Positions 8,877-18,407 of a DNA stretch of 64,000 bases are shown here, one piece after another (within the stretch, counting starts at the first letter, position 1; each line of letters begins with the position of its first letter). The stretch lies in assembly GCF_003390325.1 (NCBI RefSeq), contig NZ_QUOK01000010.1:157746-221745 (forward strand). Reading direction: 5' to 3'. A program made the position numbers and the translations under genes. The notes under the pieces were generated by a model. The model ran no database searches. It saw only the letters and a program-made list of their open reading frames with translations, and had not been told where the DNA came from. The stretch is from Rhodohalobacter sp. SW132. Its GTDB lineage: Bacteria; Bacteroidota; Rhodothermia; Balneolales; Balneolaceae.

Positions 8877-10160
8877 TCAAATGACTGCCGTTTCCAGTTT
8901 AGAAAGCATCGCGTCGAACCGGTTTCTGTCAGCTTCCGTAATACTTCCTTTAATAGTAACGCTGTTTCCTTCAAAATGTTCACTATCAACAACGCCAACA
9001 TCGTGTAAAAATGCAACTGCCTTATAATGGGCCATCGGAACTGTGTAAACGAACGGGTGATAATCCTCTTCAATCATCAGCTCAATTTGTCCCTGTAGCT
9101 TATCAAGGCCCATTGAGCGTTCTGCAGAAACAAAAATCGCACCTGGAAATCCTTTTTTTAGTTCCATCAGCCGGGAGGGTTCAACCTTATCGATCTTATT
9201 GAAAACCAGCACTTTCTTCACATCTTTGATATCCAGCTCTTCGAGTGTTGTGTTTACAACATCAATATAATCGTCGATCAAATTTGAGGATGCATCCACT
9301 ACATGAAGCAGTAAATCAGCTTCGCGAACTTCATCGAGCGTGCTTTTAAAACTCTCAATCAGATTGTGAGGAAGTTTGCGGATAAACCCTACCGTATCAG
9401 AAAGCAAAATGTCGTGATTTTCGAGCTCCAAGCGACGAACTGTGGAGTCGAGCGTGGCAAATAACCGGTCTTCTGCAAGCACATTCGTGTCGGTAAGTGC
9501 ATTCATCAGCGTTGATTTTCCGGCGTTGGTGTATCCCACAAGTGCCACTCTTGGATTCTCTGATCGCCCTTTTCGCTGCGTTGTTCGCTGGCGGTCGAGC
9601 TTTTCAAGTTTATCCTTCAGTGTAGAAATCCGTTCACCGATCAGTCGCCGGTCAGTCTCAATCTGTGTTTCACCGGGTCCCTTTGTTCCAATTCCACCTT
9701 TCTGTCGCGACAAGTGAGTCCAGAAGCGAGTCAGGCGCGGCAACAGGTATTGAAGCTGTGCAAGTTCAACCTGAGTTTTGGCAGCTGAAGTTTTTGCCCG
9801 CGATGCAAATATATCGAGAATGAGTCCGCTTCGATCGAGTACTTTTACGTTTGCTGTTTTTTCGATATTTCGAACCTGTGTGGCCGTCAGATCATCATCA
9901 AAAATAAGCAGGTCCGAGCCGGTTTCGCTCACTTTTGCTTTAAGCTGATTGAGTTTACCCTTACCGATATAGGTGGATGGATCGGGCTGAGGCCTGTTCT
10001 GCAGTACTTTCTCTTCCGTTGAGGCGCCAGCTGTATCAGCAAGCAGTTCAAGTTCATCGAGATACTCCCCCGCAAGCCATTTAGGCGTGTCGGGGCCGTA
10101 AATTCCAACAAGGATGGCCTTCTCTTTTGTAATGGAAGGTTTTCGAACGTCTTCTAACAA
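8877..10160 (-). CDS. hflX: GTPase HflX
   Basis: A 427-residue ribosome-associated GTPase of the Obg-HflX group. The N-terminal HflX domain has the glycine-rich nucleotide-binding segment PDPSTYIGKGKLNQLK, and a coiled-coil linker follows (TQIETDRRLIGERISTLKDKLEKL). The G domain begins near residue 205 with G1 GYTNAGKST, then G3 DTVGFIRKLP and G4 NKID. In other bacteria HflX splits stalled or heat-damaged 70S ribosomes, which fits the nearby heat-shock genes, though these are not in the same transcription unit. It follows the small membrane-protein gene by 19 bases. Confidence 0.95.
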   Translation of the reverse strand: MLEDVRKPSITKEKAILVGIYGPDTPKWLAGEYLDELELLADTAGASTEEKVLQNRPQPDPSTYIGKGKLNQLKAKVSETGSDLLIFDDDLTATQVRNIEKTANVKVLDRSGLILDIFASRAKTSAAKTQVELAQLQYLLPRLTRFWTHLSRQKGGIGTKGPGETQIETDRRLIGERISTLKDKLEKLDRQRTTQRKGRSENPRVALVGYTNAGKSTLMNALTDTNVLAEDRLFATLDSTVRRLELENHDILLSDTVGFIRKLPHNLIESFKSTLDEVREADLLLHVVDASSNLIDDYIDVVNTTLEELDIKDVKKVLVFNKIDKVEPSRLMELKKGFPGAIFVSAERSMGLDKLQGQIELMIEEDYHPFVYTVPMAHYKAVAFLHDVGVVDSEHFEGNSVTIKGSITEADRNRFDAMLSKLETAVI

Positions 10161-10179
10161 ATGATTATGACTAAGTTAT

Positions 10180-10770
10180 CTATTCTATTGTTTTGATATC
10201 GAATGGGATATCAGAAACCGGTGAAAGAAATTTGCCAACTTTCAGTGTTACAATCTTTTCAAACTTCGCCGCTTTCCTATCCGGGACAAAAAGTTCAAGT
10301 CTTGTAACACTTTTGTCGCTGTTGTTTCTTGTGTCACTGCCCTGATACATAAATAAGTAGTCAGAACCGCGTGACTTCGGTTTCTCTACATAGTCGCAAA
10401 TTTGGTGCCAAGCTATCGTCTGAGAGGGGTCATTTATATTTTTTACGATGCCGTGGTCAGTAATATAGGTCTTAGAGGCCAAATGACTGGCAATCCACCA
10501 GCTTATCCCCATCCAGGCGTAACAGCCGAAAATCGTGTAGTACTGCTCTACCTGGAAAACTGCCGAAATGGCAATGACAATTCCGGATGAGATTACAAAA
10601 AGTGTGGAAAAAAGCGGGTATCCCCAAAGTTTTCCGGAATTCCAGCTTAATCGCACATTTCGGAGCCGGATGGCGTTGCCTATGGAATAGAGCGCAAGAA
10701 AAGTTGCTGCCAGCGTAAAGAGTGCCAGCAGGAGGACAAAAAAGCTATGAATTTCGTTAATTATGCTCAT
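10180..10770 (-). CDS. Membrane protein with a possible PH-like cytosolic part
   Basis: A 196-residue protein. Three hydrophobic stretches occupy about residues 8-32, 50-70 and 80-95. The polar C-terminal half includes GIVKNINDPSQTIAWHQICDYVEK, which has the look of a bacterial PH-like domain as found in many small membrane proteins of unknown role; this assignment is tentative. The ATG overlaps the stop of the upstream BatA-like gene in an ATGA arrangement, so the two are translated from one mRNA. Confidence 0.6.
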   Translation of the reverse strand: MSIINEIHSFFVLLLALFTLAATFLALYSIGNAIRLRNVRLSWNSGKLWGYPLFSTLFVISSGIVIAISAVFQVEQYYTIFGCYAWMGISWWIASHLASKTYITDHGIVKNINDPSQTIAWHQICDYVEKPKSRGSDYLFMYQGSDTRNNSDKSVTRLELFVPDRKAAKFEKIVTLKVGKFLSPVSDIPFDIKTIE

Positions 10771-12875
10771 GCAATTGATTCGGCTTTATAATGTCTTGAT
10801 ACCATCGATTCCATTAATAATAAAAAGATTGCAGCAATAATAAACCAGTGCCAAATTTCTCTTCCCAGCGATGCTGTCTCAAGTTCGGCCATCAGTAATT
10901 CCCGGTCTCCGCTTATATTCTGAACACTAAAGTTTGCAAAAGATGTTGCTAACAACTCCTCAAGTTCTGTTACATCTAACGAAATTAAAGATGATTCCAT
11001 TGCATCCTGATTAATACCAAACACGATTTCTTCATCACCATGTCTGATATTCAGCCAGCCCGGCGTCCATTCTCTGCCATCATAGGTAACCGACAGGCCT
11101 GAAAAGGTTTGCCGGGTTTCCGGGATGATCGATTCATCGCCGAGCATAAGTTCTACCGATCCTGGTGAAGCTCCCGGCAGGGTGAGATCAAACGATTGCC
11201 CGAGAGTATGCGTGTTGAGCTGAGCACCTTCCCCGCGTGCAAGATAGTCAACCGTTCTGTAGAAAAGCGGGGCAAAGAGCGGCTTGATCGGGAAGTTGGA
11301 CCAGCCGGGATCACTGCCAATTGCAGAGTAGATCAGCGTGCCGTTCCCAACCGTGGTTTCGTTCAGAATAACATTTCCGGTTCGTGACGTAAGTATTGGA
11401 GTGGATGCACCACCATCAACCGCATTAATTCGATAATAATAAAAAAGTTCCGGCAGGTTTACCCGCAGATCTTCGCCCTCTTCCATGTCGAACATCGCTT
11501 CCAGAATCGGGTGGCCTTCACGGGGTGGCGCAAGGCGGTCGAAGCTCTGGAATGAGCCGTAACTTCCGGCAAGATTGCTGTATCGCCCGGCATTGCTGAT
11601 GCCGAGCAGTCGGTTGTAGCTTTCAATCCGTCCGTCAGATGCAGGAAGCAGGAGTAGTCCGGCGCCTGACTGCACATTTTCGATGATGCTTTGTGACAGA
11701 AAATCGGGGATCGACCGTACGCCATCCAGTACAATCGCATCCATTCCTTCTATTTGATCCGGTGATACATTGCCAACCGGCTCGAAACGAAATTGAAGCC
11801 GGTCGCTTTGATCGGCAACAGCTTCCAGAAGAGGTCGGAGATAAGAGCGAAATTCCCCCGACTGGTTCTCTTCACCTTGTATCACAAGTACCTGCCTCTG
11901 TTCCGGCATTTGAATGGCCGCATAATATCGGTTATCAAATGTGAGTTCGTCGCCTTCAATCAGCAGTTCTGCTTTTAAAAACCGCTGATCTGATTCAGGT
12001 ACCTCAAACCGAAAATCCCGGCTGCCGCCCGCATCAATAGAGTAGGCCTGCTGCACGATCAGTTCATCTTCGAGATAGAAATTTAAAAACTGGCTTCCGG
12101 TCGGTTCTGTTCCGTAATTTTGAACAGTTGCGGTCAGATGAATTTCTCCATCAGAAGATTCTACACCGGCAGTTTGAATTCCGGAATTCGATGGTTCCGC
12201 CTCACCGAGTCGAATAAATTTAAGCTGGAGATCATTGTGCAGATCATCACCAGTAAGGTTTTCAAAGTCAGCAAGTGAGCTTTCGCTGCCGTCAGTGATA
12301 ACGTATAAAATTTTGTTAGGTTCGGGTGCGTTTAAAATCTGTCCGGCAATGGCCCTGAGATTTTCAACGAAATGATTTCCGGCATTGACGGTTTCAATCT
12401 CCCCGAGTTCTCTGGCCGCGGCAGTTTTATTGAGAGGGGGGAGGTTGAGCGATGCGCCGTGTGATACGTTCAGGATAAACTGGTTGTCGCTGTCCTGCAG
12501 GGAAATAATTTCTTCTGCAAGATCTTTAGCCTGTTCGATATACGGACCATGACGGTCAATTTGCTCCATGCCCGGGCTGTTGTCAATCATGATCCCGATC
12601 ACGGCAGGTTCACCATCTGCCATACCTCCAAAACCGGAGGGTAAAAATGGTTTTGCAAGCGCTATGGCAAGTGCGGCTACTGCAAGAATTCGCAGGGCAA
12701 GGAGAAGCAGACGCTTTAATTTGATTTTCTTTAAGGACGTACTCTTAAGAGAATCAAAAAAGGCAAGCGTAGAAAAGCGTACCCGTTTTGGTTTGCGGAT
12801 ATTTAACAAGTAGATTAACAGAGGTATCCCAATAGATACCAGGGCTATTAAAAATAGCGGATTCAGAAAACTCAT
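10767..12875 (-). CDS. BatA/VWA-type membrane protein
   Basis: A 702-residue protein. It starts with the BatA N-terminal region: a membrane helix (FLIALVSIGIPLLIYLLNI), KPKRVRFSTLAFFDSLK, and a second helix (LLLLALRILAVAALAIALA). A von Willebrand A-like domain follows from about residue 90 (GIMIDNSPGMEQ, VITDGSES), but its metal site reads DNSPGM instead of the usual DxSxS, so metal binding may be weakened. A long extracytoplasmic part follows and a last membrane helix lies at residues 679-694. Homologues occur beside MoxR/Bat genes, but no MoxR gene is seen here. The function is unknown. Confidence 0.8.
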   Translation of the reverse strand: MSFLNPLFLIALVSIGIPLLIYLLNIRKPKRVRFSTLAFFDSLKSTSLKKIKLKRLLLLALRILAVAALAIALAKPFLPSGFGGMADGEPAVIGIMIDNSPGMEQIDRHGPYIEQAKDLAEEIISLQDSDNQFILNVSHGASLNLPPLNKTAAARELGEIETVNAGNHFVENLRAIAGQILNAPEPNKILYVITDGSESSLADFENLTGDDLHNDLQLKFIRLGEAEPSNSGIQTAGVESSDGEIHLTATVQNYGTEPTGSQFLNFYLEDELIVQQAYSIDAGGSRDFRFEVPESDQRFLKAELLIEGDELTFDNRYYAAIQMPEQRQVLVIQGEENQSGEFRSYLRPLLEAVADQSDRLQFRFEPVGNVSPDQIEGMDAIVLDGVRSIPDFLSQSIIENVQSGAGLLLLPASDGRIESYNRLLGISNAGRYSNLAGSYGSFQSFDRLAPPREGHPILEAMFDMEEGEDLRVNLPELFYYYRINAVDGGASTPILTSRTGNVILNETTVGNGTLIYSAIGSDPGWSNFPIKPLFAPLFYRTVDYLARGEGAQLNTHTLGQSFDLTLPGASPGSVELMLGDESIIPETRQTFSGLSVTYDGREWTPGWLNIRHGDEEIVFGINQDAMESSLISLDVTELEELLATSFANFSVQNISGDRELLMAELETASLGREIWHWFIIAAIFLLLMESMVSRHYKAESIA

Positions 12876-12985
12876 TATCAGAAAAGTTTTTTACCTTGTT
12901 GTATTGAAAACAACAGGAACAAATGGCCTGATTTTTCAATAAGCTATGCTATTAACCCATTCTTAACAAACATATTATTCTGACT

Positions 12986-15652
12986 TTGCAAGTTCTACAA
13001 AAGCTGCGATTGCTGGTTCTTTTCTTATTTTTAGGTCTGATGGGTTCATTTTGGGGCTGCTCCGGCGGTTCAGCCGGCCATTGGTCGGAATTTGTGCCCG
13101 ACAGCGCTCTTTTCCTGATTGTTCCCGAAGAAAACAGCACAATACGGGATATTCTCGAGGCTCCATACATTCCCATGTTTGATGATATCACGCCATCGGC
13201 CATTCAGATCACGGGTAATGTGGGTGAGGCCGCGGCCGGTGAGGCTATTACCGAAGCGGTGATTTTGTACCCGGATACATCGAACGACTGGCAGCCGATC
13301 TGGGTGATCCGTCCGGTGCAGGGATTGATGAGCTATATGAAGGAGAATCATCAGCGAGAGTTTGCACAGAATAATTACAGCTTCGGAAATTTTACCGTTG
13401 AAAAGTTTTTTATCTCCGATCGCGAAATTTTTGCTGTAGATGTTGGCAACTATATTCTTTTTTCTGAGTCGAGCCTGGGAATTGAGAACTCTCTTCGAAC
13501 ACTCCGGGGGAGCAACCCCGCTATGGAACTGTCTGAAGAGCAAACACAGCATGGACGGTTCATTGTGAACACCCCTTCACTTGACCGCTGGATGATGCAG
13601 CTGGCGCAGATAACACATATTCCCGATCTCCGGAATCGTTTTGATGGAGGAAAACCGATCGCTTTTTCATTGGATAACCGTGAAGAAGAGTGGCAGTGGA
13701 AACTATCCGGCAAGCTGAATCTGGATGAATCTCCATCAGCCCTGCTGCGGGCCGTTCGGTCGGCGCCGGGAGAGTTCACTCTTGATCGATACATCTCTAC
13801 AAATGCAGCCACGTTTTCAATTTTTCAACTCGAGCCGCGGTCGGTTCCCCCAAATGGAGATGCAGAACACGAATTTGAGCTGGATCAGTATCTTGATGAA
13901 AATCCCGATATCTGGCAGGATATTGCGGCTGCTCTTAATCCTGAGGCTGCTTTCGTAACCTTTGCGGAATCCGGTGCAGAAAGCACAAGCGAATATATGT
14001 TTATACGCCATCTTTCAAGTGCCTCTAACCTTCGCTCTCTGCTCGCGAATCTCACAAGTTTTGATGATGTGAACCGGGATGGGAACACATTTATGATACA
14101 GAGTCGGTCTCTCGGCAAACTGATCGGTTCTGAACTCAACCCGATGGTTAGTTTTCACCTGACGATCGTGGATGATGCCGCAGTTATGGCACAGCGCCGC
14201 GGACTTGCCGAAGGGGTTTCCGGTGACGTGAGCCGGCGGGGAGTGATGTACTATAATGATGATTACATGATGATTCGGGATGATCATCCCGCTGATCTTA
14301 GTTCATTGACGTATGTGAATGCTCAGCAATTTGGAACGTATGTTCAACCCTGGCTCTATCCGCAAAACTATTTAGACGCACTGGTCTCTAATTTAGATCT
14401 TTTTGTGATGACCACGCGGGCATCCGACGATGGCAGATCTGCTGATGTCGATATCACATCCTATCAGCGGGAAGTAACGGATGATCCGTATCGTGAACGG
14501 TGGGTTTTCCCGGTGTCTTCCGGTGAAATAACCGGAACGCCCGTAATGGCGGATATTACCTCAAGTTCCAGAGATGAAGTGATCTTTTCAACAGACGCCG
14601 GTTATGTTTACGTTCTCGCCACAGACGGTACGGAAGTTTTAGAGCTCGAAACCGGGGGGGAGCAGCCGATCGGTGCCCCTGTTGTTTATGATTGGTACGG
14701 AAATAATCAGAACGTAATACTCCAGGCAGCGGGCAACAGCATATACGCATGGAATATGAACGGCACTATTCTTCCAAATTTTCCTATCACACTGAATGAA
14801 ACGATTACCACACCGCTGACGATTGAGGATGTTACCCGGAATGGAATTGCTGAAATTGTTGTGGGCACGGCTGACAGAAATCTGCATATTCTTAATTCGA
14901 GAGGGCGTCCGGTTTCCGGCTGGCCGCAAAGTGTGAATACCGTTATTACAACAAAACCACTGCTGGCCACGCTTGACGGGGAGCGTTCGATATTTGCAAT
15001 TTCAGAAAATGCGCTGCATGGATGGAGCCTGAACGGGCAGATCCGAAACGGATATCCCGTGTTCCTGGATACACCTCTGCACGGTTCGCCGGCTGTGTAC
15101 GAAGATCACCTTCTTGGAGCGGGGAGAAACGGGAGCCTCTATTCGATAGGATCGGCGCCGCTGTTCAGTGATACGCTATCCACATTTATTAGTGAAGATT
15201 CTCTGTATATCCAGCAGTTACAGATTTCGTCGGATGGGTTGAATTCCACGCCCTCTGTTCGGGATGTTCTTTTACGTGATGACGAGGGATTTTACCGAAA
15301 TGACCTGATAGCAGTTCAGAGCAGAAACGGTTCACTATTTTTATATAATCCCGATGGGGAACTTAAGTTTACCCGGTCACTTGGTCAGCCTGCTTCCGGT
15401 GATACCGCACCTATGATTATTGATGTTAACCGGGATCAGCGAATGGATCTTGTAGGACTGGCTGATTTTGGGCGTCTCTATGCATGGAATATTATTACAG
15501 AACAGCGCCTGTATGATCTGCCGACTACCGGAATGCGCTATCCGCTGATTGCGGATCTTTACCGGGATGGGAATAACGAAATCATAGCGTTTACCCGTGA
15601 TGGATTACGATGCTGGACCATCCTCCGGACTTCAACAAGCCAGGGTGGGTAA
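12986..15652 (+). CDS. Secreted/lipoprotein with C-terminal beta-propeller repeats
   Basis: An 888-residue protein starting at TTG 12986; an in-frame TAA at 12953 rules out a much longer start. A hydrophobic leader ends in FWGCSGG, an imperfect lipobox, so it is probably a lipoprotein. The first ~490 residues resemble DUF3352-type envelope proteins (WSEFVPDSALFLIVPEE), a weak assignment. From about residue 500 there are repeated blades such as GTPVMADITSSSRDEVIFSTDAGYVYVL and TIEDVTRNGIAEIVVGTADRNLHIL, typical of PQQ/FG-GAP-like propellers. It is divergent from the BatA-like gene across 110 bases. It probably binds a ligand or partner in the envelope. Confidence 0.75.
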   Translation: MQVLQKLRLLVLFLFLGLMGSFWGCSGGSAGHWSEFVPDSALFLIVPEENSTIRDILEAPYIPMFDDITPSAIQITGNVGEAAAGEAITEAVILYPDTSNDWQPIWVIRPVQGLMSYMKENHQREFAQNNYSFGNFTVEKFFISDREIFAVDVGNYILFSESSLGIENSLRTLRGSNPAMELSEEQTQHGRFIVNTPSLDRWMMQLAQITHIPDLRNRFDGGKPIAFSLDNREEEWQWKLSGKLNLDESPSALLRAVRSAPGEFTLDRYISTNAATFSIFQLEPRSVPPNGDAEHEFELDQYLDENPDIWQDIAAALNPEAAFVTFAESGAESTSEYMFIRHLSSASNLRSLLANLTSFDDVNRDGNTFMIQSRSLGKLIGSELNPMVSFHLTIVDDAAVMAQRRGLAEGVSGDVSRRGVMYYNDDYMMIRDDHPADLSSLTYVNAQQFGTYVQPWLYPQNYLDALVSNLDLFVMTTRASDDGRSADVDITSYQREVTDDPYRERWVFPVSSGEITGTPVMADITSSSRDEVIFSTDAGYVYVLATDGTEVLELETGGEQPIGAPVVYDWYGNNQNVILQAAGNSIYAWNMNGTILPNFPITLNETITTPLTIEDVTRNGIAEIVVGTADRNLHILNSRGRPVSGWPQSVNTVITTKPLLATLDGERSIFAISENALHGWSLNGQIRNGYPVFLDTPLHGSPAVYEDHLLGAGRNGSLYSIGSAPLFSDTLSTFISEDSLYIQQLQISSDGLNSTPSVRDVLLRDDEGFYRNDLIAVQSRNGSLFLYNPDGELKFTRSLGQPASGDTAPMIIDVNRDQRMDLVGLADFGRLYAWNIITEQRLYDLPTTGMRYPLIADLYRDGNNEIIAFTRDGLRCWTILRTSTSQGG

Positions 15653-15669
15653 CGTTCTTTGATCCGGTT

Positions 15670-16137
15670 TCAAATATCCTCCAATAAATCCAGATTATCG
15701 GGTGTTTTCCGGAAATTTTCGGAGTAAACGGAAAGTTTCTGATTCGTTTGATCTAAAAGATAACTCAGATCAGCCGCCCGGTAACAGATTTGTATCACAA
15801 GCTTTTCAATATCCTCGTCAGTTTTGAGCCCTTCATGAACCGCATGTTGAATGGAGTGCCTGACACCCCTACGAAAAGACTCAGCCGGATTTGGTGCATT
15901 GACGATCTCTTTGGCTTTGCCATATTCTCTGCGGTAGAATTCGGCTAATTTTGTATCGGTATCCATAGCGTCTGCCAATTTCTCAAGAGGCCAGTTTTCT
16001 TGTTCTGATTTTTCAAGAATATCAATATGTGAGGGCATAATTTTTAAAAATCTTTCGGCCCTAACCTCAAGCTTATCAGCGTATTTATTAAAACTATACC
16101 TGAAGGTCTCTGCAGCGAGTAGAAATTTTCGGTTCAT
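15670..16137 (-). CDS. Hypothetical alpha-helical protein
   Basis: A 155-residue protein with no signal peptide or membrane segment, predominantly helical and charged (ETFRYSFNKYADKLEVRAERFLK; YRREYGKAKEIVNAP; IQICYRAADLSYLLDQTNQKL). I do not recognise the family. It sits alone between the propeller lipoprotein, which converges on it, and the tRNA-linked repeats. The start at 16137 gives MNRKFLLAAE. Confidence 0.6.
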   Translation of the reverse strand: MNRKFLLAAETFRYSFNKYADKLEVRAERFLKIMPSHIDILEKSEQENWPLEKLADAMDTDTKLAEFYRREYGKAKEIVNAPNPAESFRRGVRHSIQHAVHEGLKTDEDIEKLVIQICYRAADLSYLLDQTNQKLSVYSENFRKTPDNLDLLEDI

Positions 16138-16343
16138 ATCACCACCGTTGGTTTATTAAGGTTTAGAACTCAATAAAAGCAAAATCAGAGATCAGGTACA
16201 AGTGAATTGGTCAGGTGGATCGTTGATCACGTATACCGTAAGGAATGGATGAGGTAAAGGATACAGCATTGCTATAGAACGTGCAGTGCATTGCAATACG
16301 ATTGGTTCGAGAAACGCAATGCGATGGTCATCAAGGCAGAACC
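16138..16343. other. Intergenic stretch before the tRNA repeat array
   Basis: No credible gene, terminator or repeat is seen here. The end of this stretch (AGGCAGAACC just before 16344) resembles the last bases of the repeat junction, as if the array began by a short-homology event. Confidence 0.4.
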
Positions 16344-16801
16344 GCGAAGCATGCCTTCGCAAGATCAACGCTCAGATCAATAATCATCACAGACTATCAG
16401 AAAGGTCTCAAAATCTATCAAACCAAAAAAATCCCCGTCAAGGCCTTATGTCCTTGCGGGGAAATAGATTAAGTGGAGCTACGGGGATTCGAACCGCGAA
16501 GCATGCCTTCGCAAGATCAACGCTCAGATCAATACTCTTCACAGACTATCAGAAAGGTCTCAAAATCTATCAAACCAAAAAAAATCCCCGTCAAGGCCTT
16601 ATATCCTTGCGGGGAAATAGATTAAGTGGAGCTACGGGGATTCGAACCGCGAAGCATGCCTTCGCAAGATCAACGCTCAGATCAATACTCATCACAGACT
16701 ATCAGAAAGGTCTCAAAATCTATCAAGCCAAAAAAAATCCCCGTCAAGGCCTTATGTCCATGCGGGGAAATAGATTAAGTGGAGCTACGGGGATTCGAAC
16801 C
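16344..16801. repeat. Three tandem 152-153 bp repeats carrying the 3' end of tRNA-Ala
   Basis: Copies start at 16344, 16496 and 16649, each beginning GCGAAGCATGCCTTCGC, itself a near-perfect small hairpin. Each copy ends with a 22-base stretch that equals the 3' part of the tRNA-Ala gene on the minus strand (16474-16495 and 16627-16648, with the genuine one at 16780-16801). Each copy also holds the terminator-like hairpin that follows the tRNA. The copies differ at only a few bases, so the duplication is recent or homogenised. The reading frame through them is not a gene. Confidence 0.93.
16733..16768 (-). terminator. Terminator of tRNA-Ala
   Basis: On the minus strand, CCCCG and the complementary CGGGG bracket a partly paired ATGG...CCTT segment and are followed by a run of seven T. 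Two more copies of this hairpin lie in the repeat units at about 16430-16464 and 16581-16615; there the inner stem CAAGG/CCTTG is perfect, while here it has one mismatch. Confidence 0.7.
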
Positions 16802-16853
16802 CCGGACCTTCGCGCTGCCAGCGCGACGCTCTAGCCAGCTGAGCTATAGCCCC
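16780..16853 (-). tRNA. tRNA-Ala (anticodon GGC)
   Basis: A 74-base cloverleaf on the minus strand. The acceptor stem is GGGGCTA with TAGCTCC, the D-arm reads AGCTCAGCTGGCTAGAGC, the anticodon stem-loop is TCGCG-CTGGCAG-CGCGA, giving anticodon GGC, and the T-arm carries GGTTCGAATCC. The discriminator base is A and CCA is not encoded. Its 3' half is the source of the tandem fragments just downstream. Confidence 0.96.
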
Positions 16854-16997
16854 AATTTCGTCACGCCCAAATATAGGGGGATTTCTAAATACTTCCCAAA
16901 AAAAGCTTTTGTTTGAGTCGCATTCTTGTGTATTTTTGTTTTTATTCAATAAATTAAGTGTTTCATATAATATACTAACCGTACAGAGGAATCCTTT

Positions 16998-17972
16998 ATG
17001 CTACAATCACCAAAATACATCTTAACCGCTCTGTTGATTTCAGGGCTTACATTATACGGATGTGGCACAAGCGGGCCAGGACCCGAGCCAGATCCGGTAA
17101 CCTTAGAATGGCTCATGTCTCTTTCCGATGAAGAGCTCATGGAGCGGGATACAGATGGAGACGGTCTTAGCGATTACGACGAAATTTACGTGCACGGCAC
17201 AGATCCCCTGAATCCTGATACAGATGGAGACGGACTCAGTGACTACGACGAAATTAACGTACACGGCACCGATCCCCTTAATCCCGATACCGATGGCGAC
17301 GGACTCTCAGATGGCGATGAAGTAAATGTGTACGGTACAGATCCGCTGGACCCAGATACGGACGGTGACGGACTCACTGACGGTGAAGAAGTGAATGAGT
17401 ACTACACAGATCCATTGAATCCTGATACTGATGGTGACGGACTTACAGACGGTGAAGAAGTTCATGAATACGGCACCGATCCTCTGAATCCAGATACCGA
17501 TGGCGATGGGTTTACTGACGGACAGGAGATTGAAATGGGTACAGATCCTCTCGATCCTAATGATCCTCCGTATATCGAAGAGCTTGCAACGATCAACTTT
17601 GGTTTCGACCGTTCAGACATTACAGATGCAGCTGCACAGCGACTTGCAGATAACGTAGAAAGATTGCTTGAAACACCTGCTTTCAGAGTTCGTGTAGATG
17701 CTTACACTGATCACGTTGGTGGCGACCAGTACAACCTGCGACTGAGTCTGCGACGAGCAAATGCTGTTGTCGATTTCTACCAGGACAATGGCGTGAGCGA
17801 AGACAGAATTGACAGCCGCGGACTGGGTAAAGCCCCAACACCGTGTGCCGAAGCTGAGCGTGACGCAGATACTCCGGGTTGTGAAAGAAACAGACGAGCA
17901 GAAACACATCCGCTCAACCCATATCAGTTTACGCCACAGAATCACCAGGCAGTTGATCCAATCGAATACTAA
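16998..17972 (+). CDS. OmpA-family lipoprotein with thrombospondin type-3-like calcium repeats
   Basis: A 324-residue protein. The leader ends in LTLYGC, a good lipobox with Cys22. Residues 51-187 are six repeats of 22-23 residues of the type [20 protein letters not shown], the acidic calcium-binding pattern of thrombospondin type-3 repeats. Residues ~198-310 form an OmpA C-terminal peptidoglycan-binding domain ([33 protein letters not shown]). It would anchor the outer membrane to the cell wall with a calcium-stiffened spacer. A strong terminator follows. Downstream and upstream genes are not functionally linked in any obvious way. Confidence 0.93.
   Translation: MLQSPKYILTALLISGLTLYGCGTSGPGPEPDPVTLEWLMSLSDEELMERDTDGDGLSDYDEIYVHGTDPLNPDTDGDGLSDYDEINVHGTDPLNPDTDGDGLSDGDEVNVYGTDPLDPDTDGDGLTDGEEVNEYYTDPLNPDTDGDGLTDGEEVHEYGTDPLNPDTDGDGFTDGQEIEMGTDPLDPNDPPYIEELATINFGFDRSDITDAAAQRLADNVERLLETPAFRVRVDAYTDHVGGDQYNLRLSLRRANAVVDFYQDNGVSEDRIDSRGLGKAPTPCAEAERDADTPGCERNRRAETHPLNPYQFTPQNHQAVDPIEY
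17148..17558 (+). repeat. Six in-frame 66-69 bp repeats inside the OmpA-like gene
   Basis: The first five units are 69 bases (23 codons) and the sixth lacks one codon. The protein repeat is strongly conserved (DTDGDG...TDPLNP) while third-codon positions vary between copies, so the repeats are old and kept by selection on the protein. Confidence 0.9.
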
Positions 17973-18001
17973 ATCGGTTGTTTCCTAAACTGAACGATTT
18001 T

Positions 18002-18034
18002 AAAAGGCGAGCCTTAATGGCTCGCCTTTTTTTT
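18002..18034 (+). terminator. Terminator after the OmpA-like gene
   Basis: A perfect 12-bp stem (AAAAGGCGAGCC at 18002-18013 with its complement at 18019-18030), loop TTAAT, followed by a T-run. It ends transcription of the OmpA-like gene. Confidence 0.93.
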
Positions 18035-18407
18035 GTCCAGTCATTTTTTCGTATACGATTATGCAGGGTTGGTACCGTACAGACTTTGGGTGAAAACAAA
18101 TACCCAAATACATATTAAAAAATTGTTTCTGCATATTTATCAGTAGCAATCTTCTTTTCAAATCTTCCGGCGGGGCTGCCGACTATACACTCTTTTCTGA
18201 AAACCACCCATCTTGTACGATCCGGTCCTTATCAATCATTTAAGAATGAATTAGAATTGTGCTGAGGCTCTCAAACACCGAGTAGTCTGTTTCGAGCAAT
18301 ATTTACTACTATGTTTTAAAAAGAAGGAGCCTATCTGTTAATGCAATCTCAATATTCGGCCGATAAACAAACCTCAACTTTCTTGTAATGAGGGTGCCAA
18401 CATCTTA
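18035..18407. other. Long intergenic region upstream of the glycosidase
   Basis: About 370 bases with no credible gene. It presumably holds the promoter and leader of the glycosidase gene, but I see no clear promoter or operator pattern. Confidence 0.4.

Noticed and set aside
16286..16834. 182-codon open frame over the tRNA repeats
   Set aside because: The protein is only a translation of the tandem repeat (SGATGIRTAKHAFARSTLRS...), and it covers a tRNA on the other strand.
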